A stretch of DNA of 64,000 nt from NCBI RefSeq assembly GCF_009730915.1, contig NC_052489.1, forward strand, positions 28,017,916 to 28,081,915. The letters run 5' to 3'. The notes under the pieces are model-generated. The model saw only the letters and a list, made by a program, of their open reading frames with translations. It was not told where the DNA came from and did not search any database. This stretch comes from Dioscorea cayenensis subsp. rotundata (taxonomy: Eukaryota > Streptophyta > Magnoliopsida > Dioscoreales > Dioscoreaceae). Both the position numbers and the translations under genes were made by a program. Positions 49,362-60,900 of this stretch are shown here, one piece after another. Numbering within the stretch: the first letter of the stretch is position 1; each line of letters starts with the position of its first letter.

Positions 49362-49392
<31 letters not shown>
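47069..49392 (-). repeat. Arm 2 of the 2.3 kb inverted repeat (partner 9010-11325)
   Basis: The reverse complement of arm 1 over its full visible length. Differences are small: substitutions, homopolymer length changes, an A-rich insertion near 49190-49210, and a T-rich insertion near 48957-48970. The inner end is cut by the assembly gap, so homology could extend further. The outer end is a (TA)n tract at 49366-49391. No gene is visible. Confidence 0.92.
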
Positions 49393-50729
49393 GATAAAGA
49401 ATTGAAGAAATTGTTAATTAGCAATCTAATCCACTAATTCATGCACCAAAATACTAGTATACAATCATTCACAGTTTGCATGACAAGAACAACATTAAAA
49501 AAATAAAATAAATGTCATGAAAGATAAGTGACACTCGAGAACGAGACAATAGCATGTAAAATAATTTGGAATTCCATGTATTTGCAACTACAAAGATTTT
49601 CTTAAAATCGTTTGTATGTTTTTAATAAACGTTTGTTTGTTTGTTGAAATTTAAAAAAAGCAATTAAATATAAATTTAATGGATAGTTTTGAAATACACC
49701 ACATAAATGGACATATAATGGCTTTATTTTTAAGTAGATTTTGAAATACGCTCATATTGGATGTATTCTAAAATTCGGGATTTGAAATATTAATCTCTAG
49801 GTATATAATCATCATGTAAGACATGAAAATACATTTTTTCAATTATTTTAATATTTTAAAAAAAAAATATTTTACTGTTTATGAAAATATTTAAATTAGT
49901 TGTATATTTTAATTTTAAAATTATTAAAAATTTTAGAATTTTTTTTATTTTATATACAACAGAATTTTAAAATGTTTATTTTATTTTTTTTCCTGCTTAT
50001 TTTTAAAATATAATTACTTAAAAAGATTTCATGATAAGATTAATTGACATGTATTTACAAATAAACATTAAAGTTGTATTTCATTCTTGTGTTTTACAAC
50101 ACTACACAAAATAATTTTCTTATCAACGAACAAGAATAGATAATATATAATACATTTGATATAAATATTAAACATAATTTTAATTAATGCAACAAAAACA
50201 TAATAATATATTACATTAACTACATCTAATTAAAAGGCCAACTTAGTGCCAATGTGAGCAAGGTTACCAGTTACACTGAATTTGTACCACCAATTCTCTA
50301 CAGTCTTGAGGACTTCGAAGAGTGAATACTATGCTCACTCTACCACAAGCCACGTACAATGATACAAACTTTAGCTGATTTTTAGTTGTTATTTTCTTGA
50401 TTCAACAAATCCAAAATTAGAAATACTAAGAAAAATAGAAATATCATCCCACTTGCATAAATGGGTTTGCTATCAGAGGGCTATCAATATTTCTGACAAA
50501 AACAAAGGTTCAGAAAGACAGCAAAATGCTCTCATTTCATCATATTAATCATATCAAGAAAAAGGGTGCTAACTTGGCAGGCCAACATGTGTTTGAAGTT
50601 ACCACAAGCCATGTTGCCAGTTTTTCCATGTTTCACAAATAAAAATACTCCAGACTTACAAGAGATATGAGATGCATTACATAGAGCAACCTGCATGCGA
50701 ATCGAGTCAACACGAGATCAAGTAGTGCC
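49393..50729. other. AT-rich intergenic DNA downstream of RPB5
   Basis: No gene. From about 50250 rightward the sequence is duplicated near 54330 as part of the RPB5 tandem duplication, so the shared unit includes the 3' flank. Confidence 0.6.
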
Positions 50730-52936
50730 TCATACAACATACCGATAGGTAACATATCTGCCGGCCGTCTCACTGGGTCGGATAATCTTCACTACCTGCC
50801 CACGCGTCATCCCATAATATCTAGCAACTGGATCAGTAACTTGAATTCGTGGAAGCTGCAGCCAGCCATTCAAATAAAGGGCAGATACAGAATTAATGCA
50901 ATTTAAATAGTATGGCTAGGTTGTAACTAAACCATCATCTATCACAAGATTAAAATAAAAAAGTAATATTGTCTCTTAAGAAATACTAATCCTGCTTGGC
51001 GGTGTACTATAACTAGAACTCATTTTCATTAGTGCATATCTATGCTCCACAAAACAGTCTTGTTGTGTTGTATATGACTCACTGATATAAGTTATTCATC
51101 AAAACCAAATAAACTACAAGAACTAAATTCTGCACATCTAACCTAAGACTTTTATTTGGTTCTAGAGATCATATTGACTTCCTCTGATGGATGATTGTTT
51201 ATAGGACTTGGCAGATGTGTAGTGTCTACATGTTCATGGGGGCAGTAGGCTCTTTACAATAATAGTGTGGCTTTAACTTAGATATGATCAATGCAGTGAT
51301 CAGTGGACCTAGAGATATCCTCAATGTTTCAAATGAAATTCAGCCCCATGAACAAAACATACAAAAACAGTCTAATTTAGCCATATCCACCATCTTCATA
51401 AAAGGCAGGAACATAGCTCATGTGCAATCTACGTACACAAAAGCTGTAATCTGCCATCGATATTTGGTAAACATAAAGAAAAGGCCAATCAAGGTTTTCA
51501 TATTATCACAAACGAATGATTGTAAAGATTAAATAACAACATTTTTCTTTCTATGTATTGTTTTAGACGTACCTGAGTTTCCTTTACAGTATAACGCTGC
51601 AACAAAGTAGCCTTTTCTTCACTGGAAAGAACCTGATGCTCTGGAACAAGACTATGATCCTTAATGTTGACCAGCAGCTCCCCCTCCTGTGATTAGGTCA
51701 CATAAATAATAAAGAAACAATACCTGTCATTCACCAGTCCTAGAAGTAATTATTGAAGAAAAACTAACCACACTGCAAGATTTCCATCTTATTTCTAGAA
51801 ATAGCATATTACATGGCAATGTATGTTCAGAAATTTGCAGCACCTGAAAAACCTCCAAATGAAACTTCTGAGATATGTCTTGTAGGGACGATCTTGCGAA
51901 TGGAGTAAGATTCTGCTGAACAACCAATATTGCTCTTGGCACATTCTCTGCTTTCATCAGTTCAACGTATTTCTTTATATGCTTCACACCAACTTTGGCA
52001 TCATTAGGGAAGAACACATAAATCTGATTGAATAGGATCACAAACAGGCATTAGAAATCAAAATCATCAGAAATTGAAGCAACTAATAAATAAATAAACA
52101 ATACAATGGCTCAAAATTATGGTTCTCAAAAGAGTTAGTTAACACAAACTAAGTTCTTTGCTGTGAACGTGTCTAAACAAAACTATGATAATGAGAACTT
52201 AAAAAGATACATATCATCTGAACAAGATATACATAGTTCCCTGTATGTCTAGCTGTGTAACTATCAAAATTTAATTCAATCTATTTCAGTAAATAAATTA
52301 GAACTTGAAATGCTCCTCAATGGACAAACTCCAAAGACATCATCAATCAAACGAAAACACCAAATCCCCAAAAGGTTCAAACTTTAAAACAAGGCCCATT
52401 GAACATTGAAAACATACTTCGAAATACCTCATGACACACACACACACACACACACACACACAACAAAAGACTATAATTGGTATAAAAAAAGGAGTGCTAA
52501 AATTTGAAGCAAAGCAATTCAATGTATCTATTTTAGTAAATAAATTAGTCTTTGAAATCCTCATGTAAAATAATCAAAGGACAAAAGCTCAAAAGACATC
52601 ATCAATCAAGCAAACACTCAAAAGATTCAAACTTTAAAACAAAAGCAACCGATTAAACATTAGAACAGCAAGCCTTAAAACTCTATAATAACAATAATCA
52701 CAAAATAGAAAAAAGGAAATCAAAGAAAGAGAGACCTGATCGGAAGGGTCGTTCTTCTTGGCCTTATTGAAGATGAGATCGTCACGGTTGACGGATTCGC
52801 CGAACTTTTGGATGAACTCGGCCTTGGTCATGTTGAGATCGCGATCGACGACGAGGTAACCGCGGTCCCTGAGCATCTGCATCACCGTCCGCCGAACTCT
52901 GAACAGCCTGCTTGATAGCTCCTCCACCTGGGCCAT
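50730..52936 (-). CDS. NRPB5: RPB5 (RPABC1), common subunit of RNA polymerases I, II and III
   Basis: RPB5 sits in the lower jaw of all nuclear RNA polymerases. Four exons: 52936-52736, 52023-51844, 51686-51573 and 50855-50730, giving 206 residues (Arabidopsis 205). The N-terminal domain shows [50 protein letters not shown] and [18 protein letters not shown]. The C-terminal assembly domain shows [36 protein letters not shown] and [19 protein letters not shown]. These are the near-invariant RPB5 signatures, and the gene looks intact. Intron 1 has a (CA)n tract at 52434-52462. A decayed tandem copy lies about 1.7 kb upstream. Confidence 0.96.
52434..52462. repeat. (CA)n microsatellite in RPB5 intron 1
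   Basis: About 14 CA units inside intron 1 of RPB5. The pseudogene copy has no matching (CA)n but has (TA)n tracts elsewhere. Confidence 0.9.
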
Positions 52937-54329
52937 CTCTCGCTTATCCTTCTTCTCCTCCGCCGCCGCAGTGGAGGAACAAGCTCGGAGAAGGAGAGAC
53001 GGGGAGAAGAGTTAGGGCTTCGGAGGCACTCAAACGGTGGTTTCTCTTACCTTATACTACGAATAGTTTAGCTCTTTTATAAGCATTTTTATTATTATTA
53101 TTTTTTTTTATTGCGAAATTTGCATCGACACCCCTCTAGAAGTTTAGAATTTGGTATCTCTACATACTTCTTTTGGTGACTTTTTTTTTTTTAATTTTCT
53201 GTGAATATTGCCATATATCCACATAGAATTCTTTTTTTATTCTTTTTTTTTTATGAGGAATCTTTTTTAAATATCTATATAACATATCAATATCTTTATA
53301 TTTCTTCCTTGATAAAATATTAAACCAAATAGTACTATTTTTATGCTTTTTGTTGTGTTTTGTGTTGGAGACTCAATAAAAGTAAAATGATGAAAGAATT
53401 TAATCAAAATTATATGAATATGATTATTTATACAATAGGGACTTCGGGAGGTGTGTATATGATATATATATATGAGTTTTTTTTTTCCATTTATTTAATT
53501 TTTATAGGCCTGCCAATGTCGGCTATAAACCTTTGATTTATTTTATCTTGCAGAATAAATAAAATTATTTTATTTTTTTCCATATAATATATAGCTCCCT
53601 CAATTATATATATATATATATATATATACATACACAAAAAAAAGTCACAAGCAAAAGAAAAAAATAACCAAAAATAAGAAAGATTTTGTATATATAACTT
53701 TTTGCTATAGTTTTTTTTGGAATAAAGTGAATAAATGATAAATTTATTAAAAACAATAACGATTGAACTTCAATAAATTGATGTTACTAAGGAAAAACGA
53801 ACTTAACTTCATTGATTCAAATAGCCACAAGATATCAATGAAAACAGTTTCACTAACAATAGGTGACAGCTCAACTGAATGCAATTAATTAAGTTGTATA
53901 AAATAATGAATGATAAAATTTTAATTAACACAATTCCATTATGCTTAATTCATATATATATATATATATATATGCCTCCACCCCTCAACTTCCCGGCGGT
54001 AGTATCACACTTGCAAAAGCACAATAATTATTCATTTAACTAAAAGTCAAAGAAATTCAATGATGAGTTCAGTGTATATATATATTATATATTACAAGCA
54101 GTCCACTGACTATTCAATTAACTTACTATGCAACTCAATGAGTTCATTTCTGATTCTTCATGCAAATTTATTACATACAAATTAAGTTAGAGGCCTTCCT
54201 AAATCAATTAAACTTATAAACCAATTTAAGTAAATAAAAGTAACTATAAGTAATTAATTAATTACTTCTCTATATTAATGACTAAGCAAGGCAAACTAGC
54301 TAATACGTAAGAATTAAACAACGTAACTA
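52937..54329. other. AT-rich spacer between RPB5 and its decayed copy
   Basis: No gene. Several (TA)n tracts (53461-53474, 53605-53628, 53951-53972). A GAATAAATGATAAATTTATT motif at about 53729-53748 resembles the retroposon tail motif seen elsewhere in the window. Confidence 0.5.
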
Positions 54330-55462
54330 GACACCCAGAACTAGGTGGTGCACAGGATAATTCAACCATATATAATTCAACCAGCAATTATGTGATATCA
54401 TGAACTCCACCTGATTTTTACTAGTTACTTTCTTGATACAACTGTTGTGAAGTTAGAAAAAGTTTGAAATATAAAAGTATATTAATTAATCCCATGCGCG
54501 CCATGTTGACAGTTTTCCAATATGGTTTGCAAATAAAAATATTTCAGACTTAAACTAGCCATGCATGAGACTGCATGCATTTCATAGAGCATCCTGCCTG
54601 CATGCATGCTCGATCATTAAGTCAAAAAGGCTAGCTAGATCAAATAGTACGTGCCTCATACGACATACCATAATATCTAGCGACTGGATCAGTAATTAGG
54701 ATTCTTGGAAGCTGTAGCCATATCAAATAAAGATCAGATACACAATTAATGTAGTTTGCAACCTATATATGGCTATGATTGATGTAAGGAAACGATTATT
54801 CATCAGAAAATTAAAATAAAAAGCAACAATAATATTGTTTTTATAAGGAATGTTAATCCTATCCTGCTTGGCTGTATTATGACTAGAAACCATTTTCATT
54901 AGCGCATCTATGATCTACAAAACTGCATGTCTTTGTGGTCTTGCATGTGAGTCACTGGTAGAAGTTATTCTTCAGAACCAACTAATTAATTACAAGAATT
55001 ATCTTGTTTTATACTTTTATTCGGTTCTAGAGATGATATATTGACTTGACTTCAATTCTTCTGATGGATGATTGTTAATAGGACTTACACGTTCATGGGG
55101 TAGTAGCCTTTTTAATTATTACAATAAAAGTGTAGCTTTAACTTTGATAAAATCAATTAATTTAATGATCAATCAACCTAGCTAGAGATAAGCTCAATGT
55201 TTCAAATGAAATTCAGAGTGTGAACAAAATATGCAAAAACAGTATACTTTAACAGTATCCATCATCTTCAAGAAAGGCAGGAATTATATATATAGTACTA
55301 ATTAAATACAATTTACATACAGGAAATTAAGCTGTAATTAATCTGCCTTTGATAAATTAACGTACATAAAAGGCCAGTCAAAGTTTTTATATTATTGCAA
55401 ATGAATGATTGTAAAGATTAATTAAATAAAAACATTTTTCTTTCTATGTATTTAATTTTCTA

Positions 55463-55497
<35 letters not shown>

Positions 55498-55714
55498 GAG
55501 TTTACTTTACAGTGCATGTAGCGCTCCAACAAGGCAGCCTTTTCTTCACTGTTAAGAACCTGATGCTTTGGAACGAGTTCATGCTCCGTAATGTTGACCA
55601 GCAGCTCTCGCTCTTGTGATTAATTAGGTCACATATATAATTAATCATAAAGAAACAACGTACACCTCATTCATCATATATATCATGAGTCCTATATTAT
55701 AGCTAGAAGCTGTA

Positions 55715-55745
<31 letters not shown>

Positions 55746-56094
55746 GGAAGAAAAACTAATTAACCCGTATATATTGCGAGATTCAAATCTTATTAATTAT
55801 TTAATTTATATGATCAATATATAATATATTACATGGCGAGCGCGCAATGTATATATGTTAAAAAAAATTGCATGCAGCACCTGAAAAACGTCCAACTGAA
55901 ACTTCTGAGAAATGTCTTGTAGGGATGATCTTGCGATTCGTGTAATATATATATCCTGCTGAACAACCAATATATATAGCTCTTCGTACATTCTCTGATT
56001 TCATAAGTTCAACGTATTTCTTTATATGCTTCACACCAACTTTGGCGTCATTTGAAAAGAATACAAAAATCTAATCGAATAGGATCACCAACCA

Positions 56095-56132
<38 letters not shown>

Positions 56133-56158
56133 TAATTAACCAAACTAATCAGAAATTT

Positions 56159-56202
56159 TTAAATCAAGTAATATATATATATATATATATTACTTGATTT
56201 AA
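56159..56202. repeat. 44 bp perfect palindrome
   Basis: TTAAATCAAGTAATATATAT is followed immediately by its reverse complement, with no spacer. It sits in intron 1 of the RPB5 pseudogene and is built on a (TA)n core. It could extrude as a cruciform or mark an AT-mediated rearrangement. Confidence 0.9.
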
Positions 56203-56274
56203 TAATTAAAAAGTTTCAAAATTTAATTCAATCTATATATATATTTCAGGATAATATATAGAGAGAAATTAAGA

Positions 56275-56520
56275 CACTACTACATAACTGCACTAATGCA
56301 GCTGTTACATTGCAGCGGTTATAAAATTGCTACAATAGACTATCTATTGTAGCGGTTTTGTAACGATTTTTCAATTAAATATTACATTTGACTTAATTCG
56401 TTGCAAAAACCGCTGTATATTAAGATAGATATGCAGCGGTTATACAATTACTAGAAATGTTAAAAAAAAATAGCGGTTTATAACCGCTACATAAGTATTG
56501 TAATGCAGCGGTTCTTAAGA
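56275..56520. mobile_element. CACTA-like non-autonomous DNA transposon fragment
   Basis: The left end begins CACTACTACATAACTGC. The body carries seven copies of a GCGGTT core in both orientations (near 56314, 56351, 56408, 56435, 56472, 56482 and 56507), three of them as GCAGCGGTT. Clustered subterminal motifs of this kind are typical of En/Spm (CACTA) elements. No TAGTG right end is found before the pseudogene exon begins, so the right terminus is lost or unrecognised. No coding capacity. Confidence 0.6.
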
Positions 56521-56780
56521 CCAGATCAGAAGGGTCGAACTTGTTGGCCTTGTTGAAGATAAGATCGTCGCGGTTGACGGATTCACCGAACTTGTGGATG
56601 AACTCAGGCTTTGTCATGTTGAGAACATGATCGACGACGAGGTAACCACGGTCCCTGGGCATGTGCATCAACGTCCGGCGAACCCTGAACAAGTTGCTTC
56701 AGAGGTCCCCCGCCTGCTCCATCTCTCCTTTAATTATCCTTCTTCTCCTAGCCTCCTCCTGTTCCGCTGCAGTAATGAGG

Positions 56781-56794
56781 GTTTTTCCCTTTTG

Positions 56795-56825
<31 letters not shown>

Positions 56826-57164
56826 TTCTAATCATGAAATTTGCATGCATATATATATATATATATACACACATATATCTACGTAAAGTCATACTTTATT
56901 CGGATGATTTTTACAAAAAAGTTAGGGAATTCTAAGTAACTTACCAAATATAACTCTGATTTTTATTTTCATTATATTATTATTTTTATTATTTTTTTTG
57001 TTGATATCAATCTTACATTCACATTGTAAAATAAATCCAATTATTATATTGTTTCCCTTGATTATAAATATATACAAAATTGCCCTTGACCCATTTGATC
57101 TGGGTCAAGGGCAATAATCAAAATTATGTACTTGCTATTATTTATATATCTAAGGACTTTCGGA

Positions 57165-57199
<35 letters not shown>

Positions 57200-57938
57200 G
57201 ATACTTTCCCTTATTTATTTATTTATTAATAAAAAGTTAGGAAATTTTAACTATTAACAGTTTTTACATTCTTCATAAACATTATTTCCTTCTTTTTTGT
57301 TAATATAAATTTTATTCATATTGTAGAAAAATAGGACAATAATATTATTTTTCCATATAGATCCCTCAATTATGTATATATGCATGCATAGAAGACAAGC
57401 AAAAGAAAAATAAAACTAAAAAAAAAAAAAGGCTGATCTCATATTTTCCTCGTTCTATAACCTCTTGCTATTTTAAAAAATGTGAAAAAAAGGGAAAATA
57501 CAAAGGATGGAACTTTAAATAAATTGAGATTCAAGGCTATTACTGTAATACAAACATACGTACCTTTGTGACCTCAATGGCATGGGACACTTGTCTCAGG
57601 CAGTTAAAAAAAATTGGTCTTTTCATGCAATAATCACAGAGGTTGCAAATTCACTAGCATTTCTCACCTTTCCAAACTTGTGCTCATAAAACATCCAAAG
57701 AAAGTCTTCTTATTTTCTTTACTCTTTACCTGATCCATAGTTCCCACAATAGGACATCTGTGAATTATATACTCAACTGCATACATCTTAATTCCTGCAA
57801 TTTACTCATTGTTGCTGAGGTTGGATCTTTGCATTCAAAAGTAATCCTGTAAACCACCATTGCATTTTAGAGAAAATTCTATAATGAATTTTCAGCTTGG
57901 TATAGATATGTAAATTGTTTCTCACTTTGAAACTGTAC
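56781..57938. other. AT-rich spacer and 3' UTR of the BRCT gene
   Basis: No gene. (TA)n tracts at 56797-56818, 56849-56868 and 57179-57200. The right third is probably the 3' UTR of the BRCT gene. An imperfect inverted repeat around 57078-57112 pairs TTGCCCTTGACCC with GGGTCAAGGGCAA. Confidence 0.55.
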
Positions 57939-60900
57939 TTATATTTCTTGGCTCATCTCCACAGTTTGATCTTGAGGAAATGTTGGCATCTTGATTCGGT
58001 GAAAGGAAGCGTACTTGTTCTTCTTGAAAGGAAGAAGTTTCCCAGAAAATAAACAGTTTATGATCCAGTTGGCTGTCTGCAAAAGAATTAAGGTTGAAGA
58101 AGATCAATACAAACATGGAAGCAAGCTGGCTGAGCTGATATAAATATATCTAATTTTCATGTCTTTAAGGACATTCTGGATAAAAGTCACACTAACCATC
58201 ATTTGTAGGTTTTGTTCTAAAATGCATTGCTTCAGATGTCGAGAAACATTGCTCTCGTCTTCAACAAGAATGGCTCCAATGGATTTCTTTCCATCTTTCG
58301 TATTTTGGATCAATTGTTGCAAGGATTTATACACCAGACCACCTCCACACTGAACCAACAGTCGGAAGTTAAAAGAAGAGACCAAAACAGCATAAACAAA
58401 TTAAAAAGAGTGGATAAATGTACTATTCATGCTTCTTAATTGATTTGTTATGTCTACAAATTGCAAATAAGCATATTGTAAATGCAGTGAGTTTCCTTAT
58501 TATTTATTAAATATGCAGCATTATACTATGCTCTGTAAGCGAACATATGAATGAAGAGGTGACCATCAAGTTTCAAGGAAGCAATTCTTAACTCCTCAAC
58601 AAATTCACAGAAAGACAATCAAATAAAATAACTATTCACAGGATTGCACATAGTGCTATATTCAATAAAGAGTTACCTTTATAATTTTAGAAAATTTGGT
58701 ACAAAATCTGGCTTTTCCATATACCATGACGGCAAATTTGTCAAAAATGGAGCCATTGTTGAAGCAGATTGGCTCTTGACCTTGCAAGTGGTGCCACTTG
58801 GAGGCTTGAATTGGCCGATTTACATATCTGATGAAGGAGCATGAAACTAAGTCTTAATTATCAGAACAGTAACTGAACGATAGCAATTCTAATTTCAATG
58901 TTATAGTGGGTACGTAAAACTCCAAATGAAATACCATCCAAAGAGTTTTTATCAAATTTATGCACAATATTTGAATGAAAATGGTGGATATATATAATGA
59001 TATCATCATGTGGATAAAGTTGTGCTATCATTGGACCCAATATAGGAAAAAGTTCCAACTGAAAAAAATATAATACAGAGAATGCTAAACTGGTTTCAAG
59101 TAGATATAGTAAAGAAAACACTGGTTGAATGCAAATTTAGCATCAGAGACATCAAGTTGCAGCAGGCAAAGAACAAACTCACTTTTTGGGTGTCAACAAG
59201 AAACCAGCCTCCACCGAATCAAGAATCCACTCAGCATTCAACATCCAGGTATTTATTGCACAGCCATATAAAAACTTAGTTGATTTTACCTGCAACAAAA
59301 GGGTGAGGAAATTAACCTGCCATAATGAAAGAAATTCCCAAAACATAATTGTTTGTTCTTGCTGTAAAATGGGAAAACAAATGGCTTTATAAGTGCTGTT
59401 TTCTTGCTGCAAAATGAGAAAAATGGCTTTTAAAGTGCTGTTTTCTCCAGAGAAATCTTTCAAATTGAATTAAGTTAATAAGTTTGTGTTGGTCCTCCTA
59501 GGTTCAATTAGGAGAAATAATCAGTTCCCTGAATTGGAGGTAGCGGTAAATTCTGCTAAATTTTTAGAGGTTACTTGAAAGAAAATTATACAATCTAAAC
59601 GATTTCATCAGGAATTGACATATGTTGCACAATCAGAAACAGTAGAGTAAAAACCATTCACAACTAAAAGCACAAACCTTTTTTGGAGAGAGTACAATGG
59701 GAAGCTTCCAGGTAGACAATTCCAACGCTTGTTCTCTTCGAAGGTTTTTAAAACATGAAGGTATGCTAGTAAGAACATAACCTCCAAATTCTCTGATCAC
59801 GGCTTCCAGTTTTTTTTCTGTCTGGGCGGAAAATCCAGTCAGTAGAAATTCCAAACCTTGAAAGATCAAAGCTTTTGCATTTGTAGTGTTGCATTTCGTG
59901 ATATATCTACAATTGTCTTTTTGAATCCCATATTTGCAATGCCGGAACTGCTCATTTACTCTCTTCCTCTTTGTACTCTTTGAACCTAAATTATGTTTAT
60001 GAATGAGCTCCAAGTTACAAACAGATAAAGTGGAACGTTTTCAAAGTACAGAAGATAATATGGCAAAAGAGGAGGTGCAAGAAAATGCAAGTTAGGATTA
60101 CCAGAAGCCCAGACTAATGATTGCAGTTCTCCAACGACCTCTTTATCTTCCACAAAATGAACCTTCTTTGTTGGCAGGCTCCGTTTAACTAGAGGTTGAG
60201 CTTGTAAAGTTAACTGGGGAGGCGCCCCCTGGTTTGTGTCCTCCTGGTGCTTGGAAACTGAGGTTGCAACATCAGCAGACTCAGCACCATTGGTCCTAAA
60301 ACTGCCAGGACCTTTGACTTGTTCACAATACATGTTTCCAAAATTGTGATTTTCTGATCCATCTTTCACATCAAACTTCCCTTTGGGACTGGAAGGAACA
60401 GAAGGTGCATCCTTGAAAGCACAAAAACTGGTGCTTTTTCCAGTCAGAAACAAATTTATAGGTTTTTCTTTTGTGCTTTCTCGTGACATAGCTTTAGCAG
60501 GAGCCATCTCCCCTACATAGTCTTGGTTAGGCACTACCATGCTGTAGTGCTTGAGTAAATTAAATTGTCTGTGACTGGGCAAAATAGAACCTTCAGTATT
60601 TATCTTGAAAATATCATGCCCTTCCACCTTAGAATCAGGAACGGTACATTGGCAATTTAACTCGGACAATGGAATAGATGGAACAGAACCAGTAATTGTT
60701 TCCAAATTCTTATTTTCGCTTTTCTGGTTGACATCAGGAGTAACATCAGGGAGACTGCATGGCACAACAGAACAAAGAGGATCAACCAGTGAGAAACTGG
60801 AGGATCTCACGAGCTCTAGTGAAGGAACTAATTGTTCATGGATGCTCTTCCCATGTCCAGCAACACTTTGCATTGGTGTGTTTGAGGATGCAACTACCTC

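Larger units (their letters stand above)
54656..56722 (-). pseudogene. RPB5 pseudogene, tandem copy
   Basis: The exon remnants are about 56722-56523, 56070-55881, 55612-55496 and 54711-54656. Exon 1 keeps [20 protein letters not shown] and [15 protein letters not shown] but has an early in-frame TGA at the eighth codon, and its 5' splice context has changed from CAG|GT to CTGGT. Exon 2 carries AT-dinucleotide insertions that disturb the frame. Exon 4 has lost about 70 bases, between two CCATA microhomologies, removing most of the C-terminal signature that ends in [13 protein letters not shown] polymerase subunit is therefore not encodable. It may still be transcribed. Confidence 0.9.
54330..56780 (-). 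repeat. Tandem segmental duplicate of the RPB5 locus
   Basis: This block matches about 50250-53030, including exons, all three introns and the 3' flank, in the same orientation. Retained introns show it arose by DNA duplication, not retroposition. The copy is expanded by many (TA)n tracts and one transposon insertion. Borders are approximate. Confidence 0.85.

Noticed and set aside
52937-54329. A further gene between RPB5 and its decayed copy
   Set aside because: The sequence is AT-rich, with frequent stops in all frames and no splice-linked coding segments.
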